Origin: Runella limosa DSM 17973
GTDB taxonomy: Bacteria; Bacteroidota; Bacteroidia; Cytophagales; Spirosomataceae
Reading direction: 5' to 3'
NCBI RefSeq assembly: GCF_000482465.1
Contig: NZ_KI519426.1
Location: 124,001 to 188,000 of the forward strand
Length of the DNA stretch: 64,000 bases
In this document: one piece after another, positions 8,039 to 16,866 of the stretch
How positions within the stretch are numbered: the stretch's first letter is position 1
How the letters are laid out: the number at the start of each line of letters is the position of its first letter
Translations under genes and position numbers: made by a program
The notes under the pieces: model-generated
Seen by the model: only the letters and a program-made list of their open reading frames with translations
Told to the model about the DNA's origin: nothing
The model's database searches: none

Positions 8039-8806
8039 TTAGTCTTCGAGCTTAATTTTTAGCCCATCGAATCCCAACCTAATGTGGGCGGGTAATTCTT
8101 TTTCTACTTCGGCATGGCGGCCCATTTTATGACTCAGATGGGTAAAATAGGTCACTTTGGGCTTTAAAATTGACACAACATCAATGGCTTGTTGCAAATT
8201 AAAATGCGAAATGTGCGTTTCGCGCTGCAAGGCTCCTAAAATCAGAACATCAAGGTTTTGAAGTTTCGCCAGTTCTGCTTCGGGAATATGATTAACGTCG
8301 GTTAGATAGGCAAAATTGCCAATGCGGAAGCCAAAAACGGGCAAGCGATGGTGAAGTACGTCGATGGGGGTAAACGTAACTCCCAAGACGTCAAAAGGGG
8401 TATTGGTAATTTCGTGGAGCTGAAGTCGTGGAATACCTGGGTAGCGGTAGTCGGCAAATACGTATTCAAACTCGCGTTTTAGCTGTTCTAAGACCTGCAA
8501 ACGCCCATAGACGGGCATGTCTTTGTTTTGAAGAAAATTAAAGGCACGGACATCGTCTAAGCCCGCGGTATGGTCTTTGTGCTGGTGCGTAAAAATGACA
8601 GCATCCAGTTGGGTAATGTCTTCACGCAGCATTTGCTGACGGAAGTCGGGGCCTGTGTCGATTACAAAACACTTGCCTTGTGTTTCGACATAGACAGACA
8701 CCCGTAGGCGTTTGTCGCGGTAGTCCAACGACCGACAAACGTCACAACGACAACCAATCAATGGAATTCCCGAAGATGTCCCTGTCCCAAGGAGCGTAAT
8801 GACCAT
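8039..8806 (-). CDS. PhnP-like MBL-fold metallo-hydrolase
   Basis: The protein has 255 residues. It opens with LLGTGTSSGIP and a GCRCDVC cluster, as in PhnP-like cyclic-phosphate phosphodiesterases, where these cysteines hold a structural zinc. The metallo-beta-lactamase metal motif HQHKDH is near residue 74, followed by LTDVNHI and FTHLSHKMGRH, which supply the remaining ligands. It probably hydrolyses a phosphodiester. The exact substrate is uncertain because PhnP-like proteins outside phosphonate operons are common, and no phn genes are present. It lies 59 bases downstream of the receiver protein gene, with a terminator-like hairpin between them. Confidence 0.85.
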   Translation of the reverse strand: MVITLLGTGTSSGIPLIGCRCDVCRSLDYRDKRLRVSVYVETQGKCFVIDTGPDFRQQMLREDITQLDAVIFTHQHKDHTAGLDDVRAFNFLQNKDMPVYGRLQVLEQLKREFEYVFADYRYPGIPRLQLHEITNTPFDVLGVTFTPIDVLHHRLPVFGFRIGNFAYLTDVNHIPEAELAKLQNLDVLILGALQRETHISHFNLQQAIDVVSILKPKVTYFTHLSHKMGRHAEVEKELPAHIRLGFDGLKIKLED

Positions 8807-8820
8807 TCGTTATAAAATAG

Positions 8821-8854
8821 TGGGGATGCGTAAAAATGCTTTTACACATCCCCA
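8821..8854 (-). terminator. Hairpin between receiver gene and metallo-hydrolase gene
   Basis: An 8-bp stem TGGGGATG/CATCCCCA is extended, after one mismatch, by 6 bp GTAAAA/TTTTAC around a 4-base loop. It lies just after the stop codon of the minus-strand receiver gene and probably ends that transcript, at least partly. Confidence 0.6.
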
Positions 8855-8864
8855 TCGTTCGTTA

Positions 8865-9245
8865 TTATTCTGCGGCAGTCAGTTCATTAACAATTTCAAC
8901 GAGGCGGTCAAAATTGAGCGGTTTTACGAGTACATCGTTGAATCCTGCGGTAGTAAAATCTTCTTCAGAGTAGTTTTTAGCGTTTCCAGTAATAGCTACC
9001 ACTGGAAGTTGAGCTTTAGCTTTGTTGGCTAGTCCCCGAATTGCCTTTACACATTCCATACCATCCATGATAGGCATGTTAATGTCGAGCAAAATAATCT
9101 CAAAATCTTCTTTATCCAGAATCTGTAGCACTTGCTCGCCATTTTTGACGGCAGTAATTTCGAAGTTTTGGAACTCCAAAATTTTCTTTGCTAGGTTTTG
9201 GATTACAGAACTGTCTTCGGCAATAAGTACGCGCTTTTGCGACAT
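8865..9245 (-). CDS. Stand-alone response-regulator receiver protein
   Basis: From the ATG at 9245 (MSQKRVLIAED) the protein has 126 residues, the length of a single CheY-like receiver domain. It has the acidic E10/D11 pair, phospho-acceptor D54 in LLDINMPIMDG, the switch threonine in VVAITG and lysine in VLVKPLN. A longer frame to 9308 adds a non-family leader and was not used. There is no output domain, so it probably signals by protein contact, for example to a histidine kinase or motility machinery. No partner kinase is nearby. Confidence 0.88.
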   Translation of the reverse strand: MSQKRVLIAEDSSVIQNLAKKILEFQNFEITAVKNGEQVLQILDKEDFEIILLDINMPIMDGMECVKAIRGLANKAKAQLPVVAITGNAKNYSEEDFTTAGFNDVLVKPLNFDRLVEIVNELTAAE

Positions 9246-9421
9246 GGTAATAGGAAGTTTTTGGTGGTTTAAAGCTTTGCTTGGCAAACGTTCAAAGAAA
9301 TGAGACACTAAGTAAACCGAAAAATTTTAAACTGAAAAATGTAAAATGTAAAAGTTAGCGCTTTTCTTATTCAATACAATTTTACCAACAAGTTTTAACG
9401 GGTGAGGAGAGGGGTAAAAAC

Positions 9422-9453
9422 AAAAAATCCCGCACCTAAGTGCGGGATTTTTT
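9422..9453 (-). terminator. Intrinsic terminator of the Oar-like receptor gene
   Basis: A perfect 14-bp stem (9422-9435 with 9440-9453) has a CTAA loop, a GC-rich core CCCGCAC and A/T runs on both sides. It lies 18 bases beyond the stop codon of the minus-strand receptor gene. Confidence 0.9.
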
Positions 9454-9471
9454 GGTATGAGAATCAACCGA

Positions 9472-12400
9472 TTAGTTGAAGATATAGCGGATACCGAATT
9501 GGCCTTGCCATACGTTGTTTACGTTGATACTTTTCACGAAAGCATCTTTCAACAAGATTGTTTCACCGTTAACAACTTGCGTTGCCATACGATATACTGG
9601 AACACCTTGAGCGTTTACGCTTGCCATTGTCAATGGGTTTGTACCAGTAGTTGTGTAAGCTACACCCCACTTGTTGTTAAGCAAGTTACCTGCGTTAAGA
9701 AGGTCAAAACGGAAACGAAGGATATTTTTCTTGCCTTTTGAACCTACAGAGATGTTGAAATCTTGCTCAACTGTGAAGTCGAAACGAGTCAACCAAGGCA
9801 CAGCAGCACCGTTACGTTCTGCATATTGACCACGACGAGTACTCAAGTAAGGGTGTTCTGCGATGTATGTGTCAAAAGCCGCTGCTTGTTGTTCTGGCGT
9901 AAATGTTTTACCACCTGAAGTAAGCGATGTGAAAGTCAAATCAGAACCTTTGTTAGGAACGAAGATAAGGTCGTTGTTCTGGCCGTCACCGTTGATATCG
10001 CTACCAGAAGTATAAGATACCTTGAAACCGCTGTTAGAAACCATACCCAATGTGAACATGGTAGAACCACCCAATTTGCCACCGTAGTTGATACGGTAGT
10101 TCAAATAACCTACGATACGGTGACGAAGGTCGTTGTCAGACCATGATGGCGTCAAATAGTTTTGACCAGCTACTGTTGGAATGTTAGCCAATACGGTACT
10201 TGCCACCGACTGAATGTCTTTTGCTTTTGCGTAGGTGTAACCCAACATACCGCTCAGACCTTTCGTAGCTGTTTTTTCCAATTTACCTGTCAATGAGTAA
10301 GAATATCCTTCTTTCGTATTCGTCAAAATGAAGGCGTTAGTGTTAGCAGCGTTGATAAAACGAGCTGGGTTCACCGCAGCACCCGATAAGCCTGACGCAG
10401 GGAAACGACCACGGGTATCTGGGCCAGTGAAGGTAGTGCTTGGGCCTTTCAAGTTAGCATCGATGTAACGAAGTGCTTGTACGTTTTTGTTGTAAATACC
10501 TTCTACAGTAGCAATTAAACCGAAAGGAAGTTTTTGGTCAATCGCCAAGTTTGTTTTCCAAATCACTGGGTTTTTCAAACCGTCCACCGAAGCATTGATT
10601 ACGTAAGCAGGCAACTTCGTGATGTCAGTAGTAGCAGGCTTGTAGCGGCTTGGATCGGTTGTGAAAGGATAGGCCGTAGTGTTAGTGAAGTTAAGAACGG
10701 CTGTGTTTACCCCGTTGTTGCCCAATTGGTTAGATACCAATACTTGTGGGATACGAGATACAAAAATACCTGTTCCTCCACGTACCTGCGTCGTTCTGTC
10801 CCCTTTTACGTCGTAGTTAAAACCAAGACGAGGAGAAACCAACAATTTGTTGCTTGGGAAAGCGCCAGTGCTTACTTTAAGGTCTTGTCCGTTTTCGTCT
10901 TTGTAAGTCAAACCAGCTACTACTGGGTTGTTAAAGTCTTTGGCCAAGTCATCATTGTAATCAAACAAGTCGAAACGAACCCCACCTGTCAATTTGAACT
11001 TGTCGCTTACTTGGAATTCATCTTGAATGTAAGCGGCATACGTCGATTGTTTCAATGTCTGCAATGGTTCTGCACCGTCTGGCAAGAGCGAATAGCGGTA
11101 GTTAAAACGTGCTACTGGAACAGGAGAAGTTGCTAAACTTGGATTTGCTTTGAAAGCCAAGGCTGCCGTTTTGAAATCTGCAATTGAGTTAAACACCCAT
11201 ACCCCGTTTGATGAAGGGAAGAACACGTTGTTTGATGTGAAGTGTTCGTACGAAAGACCTAAAGTGATGGTGTGCTTACCAGCGAAGTAGCTCAAGTTGT
11301 TGGTAAAGTTCAACGTTGAGTAGTTCAGCTTGTTATTAGGCGTAAATGGGTCGAAACCTGTTGAAGTATAAGTACTACCGTCTTTTAAGATGTCAATCGT
11401 TGGGAAAATGTCATTTTTGTACTGACGATCTTCGATTTGCTTGTTGTAAGTAGCGATGAAGTTGTTGGCAAATTTACCACCGAAGTTAGAGTTCAATTCA
11501 GCTACAAACGAACGAGTGTTATCAGCAATCAAGTAACCTGTGTTTTCTGGGGAAAGTGCCAATGCTGAGTTGGCGCGGTTACCGTTACCTGCCGTGTTAC
11601 TACTGTTACTGTTACTGATGATAGAGCCAGATAATGAGTTGTGGTGTGAATAACGAACCGACAATTTGTGGTTGTTATTGATGTTGTAGTCAAGACGAAC
11701 AAGTCCTTTTCTGCTGGTTACATCATTGTTGAAGTTATCAATCGCACCCGATTCATAGTTGAAGTTGGTCTTCATGAAGTTGGCAAGGTCGTTTAAGTCA
11801 TCTGCTGTTACGCGAGATACGTTACCAGTGGCACCAGAACGGTTGGCAACCCATGTCAATGCTGGCGTTGAGCTTACGAAGTTCTCGAAGTTAGCAAAGA
11901 TAAAAAGTTTGTCTTTGATGATAGGAGCACCAATGCGGAAACCGAACGTTTTTTCGTTGATGTTGATGGTTGGAAGTGACTGTCCGTCTGCTTTTTTACC
12001 AACGAGGCTGCTACCTCTTGTCAAATAGTAGGCAGAACCTGTTACTTCGTTTGTCCCAGAGCGAGTTACGGCGTTGATACCCGCGCCTGCAAAACCTGAC
12101 TGACGAACGTCGAAAGGAGCGATGTTGATTTGAACCTGCTCAATCGCGTCCAAAGAAACGGCTGTTGTTCCTGTACGACCACCTGCTTGTGATGAAGAAC
12201 CCAGACCGAAACCGTTGTTGAACACCGAACCGTCGATGGTAAAGTTGTTCAAACGGCTATCTTGACCACCAAATGAGCGGCCGTTGCTGTAAGCGTTGTA
12301 TTTTGTAATATCGTCGATGGTACGACCGATGGTTGGCAAACTGTTAACAGCATTCAAACCCAACGTCGTGGCAGCACCCGTACGGCCAGATGAGAAGATG

Positions 12401-12807
12401 TCCGAACGACCGCTTGTTACTACTACTTCTTGGAGTTCTTTTCCGTCTTCAACCAAGCTGAAGTTTGCATCGGCAGAGGCTCCTAAGTTGGCGTAGATAT
12501 CGTCTTTAGATTGCTCTTTGAAACCGACAAATGTGACAACAACTTTGTACGGACCACCTACACGAACTGAAGGAAGCACGAAACGTCCTTTGTCGTTGGT
12601 AACAGTTCCGTATTTAGAACCTGATGGTGTGTGGATAGCCACGACAGTAGCACCTGGCAACTCAGCGCCTTTAGTGTCTTTGACAACACCTCTGATTGAA
12701 GAGGCCGTCACCTGTGCGTTGGCGGAAGATAAACCCATAAAAACAGCGGCAATGACTGCGAAAAGTCCAATTACTGCTTTGCTCTTTCGTAGAAATTGAA
12801 AGTTCAT
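9472..12807 (-). CDS. Oar-like TonB-dependent outer-membrane receptor
   Basis: From the ATG at 12807 the protein has 1111 residues; an in-frame start at 12885 would precede the signal peptide needlessly. The signal peptide ends near SSANAQ (residue 32). A carboxypeptidase-regulatory-like beta-sandwich follows (about 38-120: [18 protein letters not shown]). Next come a plug (about 125-270, containing the [17 protein letters not shown] hallmark of the Oar/OmpA-related TBDR group) and a long 22-strand barrel ending in [10 protein letters not shown]. It imports or exports an unknown substrate using TonB energy. It is a single gene with its own terminator and no SusD partner. Confidence 0.9.
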   Translation of the reverse strand: MNFQFLRKSKAVIGLFAVIAAVFMGLSSANAQVTASSIRGVVKDTKGAELPGATVVAIHTPSGSKYGTVTNDKGRFVLPSVRVGGPYKVVVTFVGFKEQSKDDIYANLGASADANFSLVEDGKELQEVVVTSGRSDIFSSGRTGAATTLGLNAVNSLPTIGRTIDDITKYNAYSNGRSFGGQDSRLNNFTIDGSVFNNGFGLGSSSQAGGRTGTTAVSLDAIEQVQINIAPFDVRQSGFAGAGINAVTRSGTNEVTGSAYYLTRGSSLVGKKADGQSLPTININEKTFGFRIGAPIIKDKLFIFANFENFVSSTPALTWVANRSGATGNVSRVTADDLNDLANFMKTNFNYESGAIDNFNNDVTSRKGLVRLDYNINNNHKLSVRYSHHNSLSGSIISNSNSSNTAGNGNRANSALALSPENTGYLIADNTRSFVAELNSNFGGKFANNFIATYNKQIEDRQYKNDIFPTIDILKDGSTYTSTGFDPFTPNNKLNYSTLNFTNNLSYFAGKHTITLGLSYEHFTSNNVFFPSSNGVWVFNSIADFKTAALAFKANPSLATSPVPVARFNYRYSLLPDGAEPLQTLKQSTYAAYIQDEFQVSDKFKLTGGVRFDLFDYNDDLAKDFNNPVVAGLTYKDENGQDLKVSTGAFPSNKLLVSPRLGFNYDVKGDRTTQVRGGTGIFVSRIPQVLVSNQLGNNGVNTAVLNFTNTTAYPFTTDPSRYKPATTDITKLPAYVINASVDGLKNPVIWKTNLAIDQKLPFGLIATVEGIYNKNVQALRYIDANLKGPSTTFTGPDTRGRFPASGLSGAAVNPARFINAANTNAFILTNTKEGYSYSLTGKLEKTATKGLSGMLGYTYAKAKDIQSVASTVLANIPTVAGQNYLTPSWSDNDLRHRIVGYLNYRINYGGKLGGSTMFTLGMVSNSGFKVSYTSGSDINGDGQNNDLIFVPNKGSDLTFTSLTSGGKTFTPEQQAAAFDTYIAEHPYLSTRRGQYAERNGAAVPWLTRFDFTVEQDFNISVGSKGKKNILRFRFDLLNAGNLLNNKWGVAYTTTGTNPLTMASVNAQGVPVYRMATQVVNGETILLKDAFVKSINVNNVWQGQFGIRYIFN

Positions 12808-13114
12808 ACAATTTGGGAAGTTGGTTAGAATTATGATTTGGTTTTTAATTGCTGATAAGCAATGAAATGCGGTGCAAAGAAACAAGAAAATTGGTTGACA
12901 AACAAAAGCCCATTCTTAATATAATACCAACTTAACATTGGGAACTGCTTGATTTATTGGAATAAAACAATTTTTTAGCTCAAAATTTCAAAAAAAGTAG
13001 GTTAAAAAATTGTTACCTTCTGTTTATTTCTAAACCTAATTGTTTGAACATACAACAGTGTCACGTAAAAAATGTTTACTTGCACTTCTTTTAGACCGAA
13101 GATTTGAATCACTG
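12808..13114. other. Intergenic region between divergent receptor gene and selD
   Basis: About 300 AT-rich bases separate the two divergent genes and must contain both promoters. I see no clear TAnnTTTG/TTTG pair with normal spacing, no repeat and no convincing small gene. Confidence 0.5.
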
Positions 13115-14212
13115 ATGACAACTGACTTAAAATCGTACAAGTTGACCCAATACAGCCACGGAGCTGGCTGCGGCTGTAAAATATCCCCTAAAGTGTTGGA
13201 TGTGATACTCAGCCCCCCAGCCCGCGCGGCGTACCGTCCCAATGGGGGAGTTACTTTAGCTCCCCCATTGGGACGGTACGCCGCGCGGGCTGGGGGGCTG
13301 CTGGTAGGAAACGCTTCCCGCGATGATGCCGCAGTGATGGATTTAGGAAATGGGGAAGCGATTATTAGTACGACCGATTTTTTTATGCCCATCGTCGATG
13401 ACGCCTTTGATTTTGGTCGAATTGCTTCGGCCAATGCCATTTCGGATGTCTATGCCATGGGTGGAATGCCGCTTTTGGCCATTGCTATTTTGGGTTGGCC
13501 TATTGACAAACTTCCCCCCGAAGTGGCAGCGCAGGTAATAGAAGGAAGTCGGTCGATTTGTGCGGAAGCAGGTATTCCGTTGGCTGGTGGGCATAGCATC
13601 GACAGCCCCGAACCCATTTTTGGTTTGGCCGTAACGGGAAAAGTAGCGATTCCCAACCTCAAGAAAAATGATACCGCCACCGAGGGCTGTCTGTTGTATT
13701 TGACCAAAAAACTAGGCGTGGGTATTCTGACAACGGCGCAAAAAAAAGGGATTCTCAAGGACGAACACGCCGATATTGCACCTCAGCAAATGATGCAACT
13801 CAACCAAATCGGGGCAGTGTTGGGTACGTTACCCTACGTGACCGCCTTGACCGACGTAACGGGTTTTGGATTGCTAGGGCATTTGATTGAAATGGCCGAA
13901 GGAAGTGGGCTGAGTGCTGAAATTGATTTTGACAAAGTACCCAAATTGCCTTTTATTGAAGATTATTTGGCCCAAAAGTCGTTTCCAGGCGGTACGGTTA
14001 GGAATTGGGATAGCTACGGCCATAAAATAGGAGAGGTATCCGAATTGCAAAAGTTCATTTTGGCAGATCCTCAAACCAGCGGCGGATTGCTAATTGCGGT
14101 AGAAGCGGATACCCAAGAGGAGTTTGAGGCGTTGATGGAAGAAGGTGGCTTTGAACTACAAACCTTTGGAAAACTGGTAGAAAAACGTGAGAAAGTTGTT
14201 TATGTGAAATAG
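13115..14212 (+). CDS. selD: Selenide, water dikinase (selenophosphate synthetase) with in-frame palindromic insertion
   Basis: From the ATG at 13115 ([16 protein letters not shown]) the protein has 365 residues. It has the catalytic HGAGCGCK motif with Cys19 and Lys22 (equivalent to E. coli Cys17/Lys20), the LGWPIDKLP and [19 protein letters not shown] segments, and DPQTSGGLL near the C-terminus. It makes selenophosphate from selenide and ATP, used for selenouridine in tRNA or for selenocysteine. Residues 32-62 are encoded by a 91-bp palindrome, in a linker that is only about 11 residues long in the E. coli enzyme. The reading frame is intact, so the protein is probably active. No selA, selB or mnmH gene is visible nearby. 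Confidence 0.93.
   Translation: MTTDLKSYKLTQYSHGAGCGCKISPKVLDVILSPPARAAYRPNGGVTLAPPLGRYAARAGGLLVGNASRDDAAVMDLGNGEAIISTTDFFMPIVDDAFDFGRIASANAISDVYAMGGMPLLAIAILGWPIDKLPPEVAAQVIEGSRSICAEAGIPLAGGHSIDSPEPIFGLAVTGKVAIPNLKKNDTATEGCLLYLTKKLGVGILTTAQKKGILKDEHADIAPQQMMQLNQIGAVLGTLPYVTALTDVTGFGLLGHLIEMAEGSGLSAEIDFDKVPKLPFIEDYLAQKSFPGGTVRNWDSYGHKIGEVSELQKFILADPQTSGGLLIAVEADTQEEFEALMEEGGFELQTFGKLVEKREKVVYVK
13210..13300. repeat. 91-bp perfect GC-rich palindrome inside selD
   Basis: Bases 13210-13250 and 13260-13300 are perfect 41-base inverted copies of each other, separated by a 9-base loop (TTACTTTAG). The arms are much more GC-rich than the surrounding gene. The palindrome is read through in frame by selD and encodes the low-complexity Ala/Pro/Arg/Gly segment at residues 32-62. 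It resembles the palindromic coding insertions known from Rickettsia in kind, not in sequence. Confidence 0.95.
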
Positions 14213-14239
14213 TTGAATCTTAGTATTTGAACTTCATTT

Positions 14240-14914
14240 ATGGTAAGTCCGAAATTATATCTTGTACCCACGCCCATTGGCAACCTAGAAGACATCACCC
14301 TGCGCGCCATTAATGTCCTCAAAAGCGTGGATGTGGTATTGGCAGAAGACACGCGCACCTCGGGAAACCTGCTCAAACACCTCGGGATTTCAAAACCCAT
14401 GCAGAGCTACCATATCCATAATGAGCACCAAACTGTTCAAAAAATCATCGCCCGAATCTTGAAAGGGGAAAGTATGGCCTTGGTGTCGGATGCGGGAACG
14501 CCTGCGGTATCAGATCCAGGATTTTTGTTGGTACGCGAATGTTTGAAAAGCGGCGTTGAAATTGAATGCCTCCCTGGCCCGACGGCTTTTGTTCCTGCCT
14601 TGGTCAATTCGGGACTACCTTCTGACCGTTTTACTTTTGAGGGGTTTTTACCCCACAAAAAAGGCCGACAAACGCGCTTGACTGAACTCAAAGAAGAAGA
14701 ACGAACGATGATTTTCTACGAATCACCGCATCGACTTTTGAAATCGTTGGAACAATTTGCGGAGTATTTTGGGGGCGACCGTCAGGCGTCGGTTTCGAGA
14801 GAATTGACAAAAATGTTTGAGGAAACAGTCCGAGGAACATTAACAGAAATAATTGCTTACTTTACCGAAAAAACAATCAAAGGTGAAATCGTTATTGTCA
14901 TTGCTGGGAAGTAG
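14240..14914 (+). CDS. rsmI: 16S rRNA (cytidine1402-2'-O)-methyltransferase
   Basis: The protein has 224 residues of the tetrapyrrole-methylase-like (SAM-dependent) family. It begins with the RsmI signature KLYLVPTPIGNLEDIT and AEDTRTSGNLLKHLGI, and includes SDAGTPAVSDPGFLLV and the LPGPTAFVPALVNSGLP loop. It methylates the 2'-hydroxyl of C1402 in the ribosomal decoding centre. It lies 27 bases after selD and may share its transcript. At 224 residues it is a little shorter at the C-terminus than the E. coli enzyme, which is usual in Bacteroidota. Confidence 0.92.
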   Translation: MVSPKLYLVPTPIGNLEDITLRAINVLKSVDVVLAEDTRTSGNLLKHLGISKPMQSYHIHNEHQTVQKIIARILKGESMALVSDAGTPAVSDPGFLLVRECLKSGVEIECLPGPTAFVPALVNSGLPSDRFTFEGFLPHKKGRQTRLTELKEEERTMIFYESPHRLLKSLEQFAEYFGGDRQASVSRELTKMFEETVRGTLTEIIAYFTEKTIKGEIVIVIAGK

Positions 14915-15081
14915 AGGTTTCCTGTTTCCTGTTTGGAGTTTCCAGTTTGGGGTTTCTAGTTTTTATCATACCGACAAACCCTTTTGTCATACCGACGAAG
15001 GAGGTATCCAGTTTCCAGTTTCCAGTTTGGGGTTTTCTGTTCGGGAATTACTTGTTTTGTCATACCGACGAAGGAGGTATC
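14915..15081 (+). repeat. Dispersed repeat block with 27-bp direct repeats
   Basis: Bases 14982-15008 and 15055-15081 are identical 27-mers containing CCGACGAAGGAGGTATC; a shortened copy begins near 14965. They are embedded in CTGTTTCCTGTTT/GTTTCCAGTTT-type tracts. A related block with both parts lies at 38844-38939, so this is a dispersed intergenic element. The second 27-mer runs into the start of the DUF4105 gene. Confidence 0.75.
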
Positions 15082-16259
15082 TAGCGCCATTCCTCTCCCT
15101 GCTGTTTGTTTCTTCCCTCACTGCTCAAACCCTTACCACAGATGCCAAAATCAGCTTGGTGACCATTGCCCCTGGTAACAGTGTGTTTGAAGGAAGTGGT
15201 TTTGGGCATAGTTCGTTGTGGGTGTCAGACCCAGCCAATGGTATCAACAAAAACTACAATTACGGGACTTTCACTTTTCAAACGGGTAACTTTTTGGTGA
15301 AGTTTGTGCAAGGTACGTTGCCATATACTCTTTCGGTGATTCCGATGGAGTACGTTGTGCCGCATTACGAAGCCGAGCGCAGGGACATGACCGAACAAGT
15401 GCTGAACCTCTCGCAAATGCAAAAACAGCGTTTGTACGATTTTCTCGAAAATAACGCCTTGCCCCAAAACCGTGAATACCAATACCGTTTCTTTTTTGAC
15501 AACTGTTCCACGCGCTTGCGCGACGCGCTCACGGCGGCTTGCGGCGATAGTTTGGTCTATTATAACCAACCCATCGAAGGAGAAGCTAAGAGTTTTCGGG
15601 AATGGATGAACGACTATTTGGTGGAAAAACCTTGGGAACGTTTCTTAATGAATTTAGCCCTAGGGCTTCCTTCTGACGATGTAGCTACGCCCATGCAGGA
15701 AATGTACTTGCCGTACAATTTGATGCACCATTTCGACAAAGCCAAAGTAGGAGGCAAGCCGCTCGTCAGTGCAACGCAGCCTTTGGTGGTGACCAATTTC
15801 TCGCACATGGCCCAGCGGTCGCAACCTTGGTACCTTAGTCCGCTGTTTTTGTTGATTTTGTTGGTATTAGGCACCATTTGGCATACCCGCCGACAACAAC
15901 AACAGGTAAAGATTGGCTATACTTTTGATAAAATACTTTTTACGATTGTTGGACTCATGGGATGGGTTTTATTTGGATTAGCCACCGCCACCAACCACGG
16001 CGTTACGGCTTGGAACCCGCACATTCTCTGGATGTTACCGCTGCATTTGCCTTTGGCTTTTTTCTTTAGTGGCGTTCAACAACGGAATTGGGTCGTAAAA
16101 TACCTCCAAATCAGTTTTGGACTGGTGGGGCTTTACTTGTTGGTAGTAGCAGTAGGAAGCGTTATCAAAGGCTCATTTGTTGGGATGCCCGTCGAGGCTT
16201 GGTTACTCATTTTCTGCCTTGTCCATCGGTTGTTCTTTTTACTTAAAACAAAGCGTTAA
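15057..16259 (+). CDS. DUF4105 domain membrane protein, probable TTG start
   Basis: No ATG lies near the signal peptide. A TTG at 15057 gives MSYRRRRYLAPFLSLLFVSSLTAQ-type N-terminal residues, a good signal peptide, and a 400-residue protein; the nearest in-frame ATG (14853) would lie inside rsmI. After the signal peptide comes the DUF4105 domain (about 25-280) with GSGFGHSSLWVSDP, DNCSTRLRDAL and LPYNLMHHF. The DNCSTR segment and the histidine resemble NlpC/P60-like peptidase motifs. Four to five membrane helices follow from about residue 295. Function is unknown. The basic n-region RRRR is encoded by a dispersed repeat. Confidence 0.75.
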   Translation: MSYRRRRYLAPFLSLLFVSSLTAQTLTTDAKISLVTIAPGNSVFEGSGFGHSSLWVSDPANGINKNYNYGTFTFQTGNFLVKFVQGTLPYTLSVIPMEYVVPHYEAERRDMTEQVLNLSQMQKQRLYDFLENNALPQNREYQYRFFFDNCSTRLRDALTAACGDSLVYYNQPIEGEAKSFREWMNDYLVEKPWERFLMNLALGLPSDDVATPMQEMYLPYNLMHHFDKAKVGGKPLVSATQPLVVTNFSHMAQRSQPWYLSPLFLLILLVLGTIWHTRRQQQQVKIGYTFDKILFTIVGLMGWVLFGLATATNHGVTAWNPHILWMLPLHLPLAFFFSGVQQRNWVVKYLQISFGLVGLYLLVVAVGSVIKGSFVGMPVEAWLLIFCLVHRLFFLLKTKR

Positions 16260-16262
16260 GAG

Positions 16263-16475
16263 ATGGCAATTTTTAAATCACAGAATCCAGAAAATATTCC
16301 TAAATATGACAAGGGATATTGGCATAGTAAAACGCCACAAGAACGTTTGTCTGCGGCCTTGCAATTAATCCTTCACGCCAAAGAAATTTACAGTGCTAAT
16401 CCTTTAAATCCGCCATTAGATAATGGAACCAGAATATTTAAATCTCGTACGCCTATTAAACGAAGAAAAGGTTGA
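16263..16475 (+). CDS. Small protein paired with a nucleotidyltransferase
   Basis: A 70-residue basic protein starting 4 bases after the DUF4105 stop codon. Its centre (TPQERLSAALQLILHAKEIY) looks like an amphipathic helix. The C-terminus is Lys/Arg-rich and overlaps the next gene by 53 bases in another frame. The overlap and pairing with a nucleotidyltransferase-fold protein resemble toxin-antitoxin or AbiE-like gene pairs, in which a small partner controls the nucleotidyltransferase. I do not recognise a named family. Confidence 0.6.
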   Translation: MAIFKSQNPENIPKYDKGYWHSKTPQERLSAALQLILHAKEIYSANPLNPPLDNGTRIFKSRTPIKRRKG

Positions 16476-16866
16476 GTATGTAGTTCTAGGTGGCCATGCT
16501 GTTATAGCTCATGGGTATTTGAGAACGACGGGAGATATTGATATTTTTGTGAATCCTACACCTGAAAATGCAGAAAAAATTGTATTGGCATTGGAAAAAT
16601 ACGGATTTACTAATGGAGAGTTTGAAGTTTCGGATTTTACTTTAGTGCCTAACTACTTGTCTTTTAGTCGATACGATGGATGGATTGATTTAATGACTTT
16701 TACAGTTGGGGTGACGTTTGAAGAATGTTATCAAAACAAAATTGAGTTGGAAGTACAAGGAGTCAAAATCAAATTTATTAATTTGAGAGAATTGATAAAA
16801 AACAAGAAAACATTGGGGAGACCCCAAGATTTGAATGACCTACAAAACTTAGAAAATTTAGAGTAA
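16423..16866 (+). CDS. Nucleotidyltransferase-fold protein (DUF6036/AbiEii-like)
   Basis: The protein has 147 residues. It starts with a short helix and the nucleotidyltransferase core VVLGGHAVIAHGYLRTTGDIDIFV, in which the GG motif and the D-x-D pair are the expected nucleotide/metal-binding elements. The C-terminus has INLRELIKNKKTLGRPQDLNDL, which is typical of DUF6036/AbiEii-type proteins. It may transfer a nucleotide onto RNA or protein and act as a toxin with the overlapping upstream small gene. Its stop codon overlaps the suhB-like start (TAATG). Confidence 0.75.
   Translation: MEPEYLNLVRLLNEEKVEYVVLGGHAVIAHGYLRTTGDIDIFVNPTPENAEKIVLALEKYGFTNGEFEVSDFTLVPNYLSFSRYDGWIDLMTFTVGVTFEECYQNKIELEVQGVKIKFINLRELIKNKKTLGRPQDLNDLQNLENLE

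Noticed and set aside
10534-11136. A 200-codon open frame on the plus strand inside the Oar-like receptor gene
   Set aside because: It lies fully opposite a clear long receptor gene, has no family features and no regulatory signals of its own.
13115-14212. selD as a pseudogene broken by the palindrome
   Set aside because: The frame is intact through the palindrome and all catalytic and C-terminal motifs are present.
14853-15056. DUF4105 protein starting at ATG 14853 inside rsmI
   Set aside because: This would place 68 residues of repeat-derived sequence before the signal peptide and overlap rsmI by about 60 bases; TTG at 15057 is more plausible.
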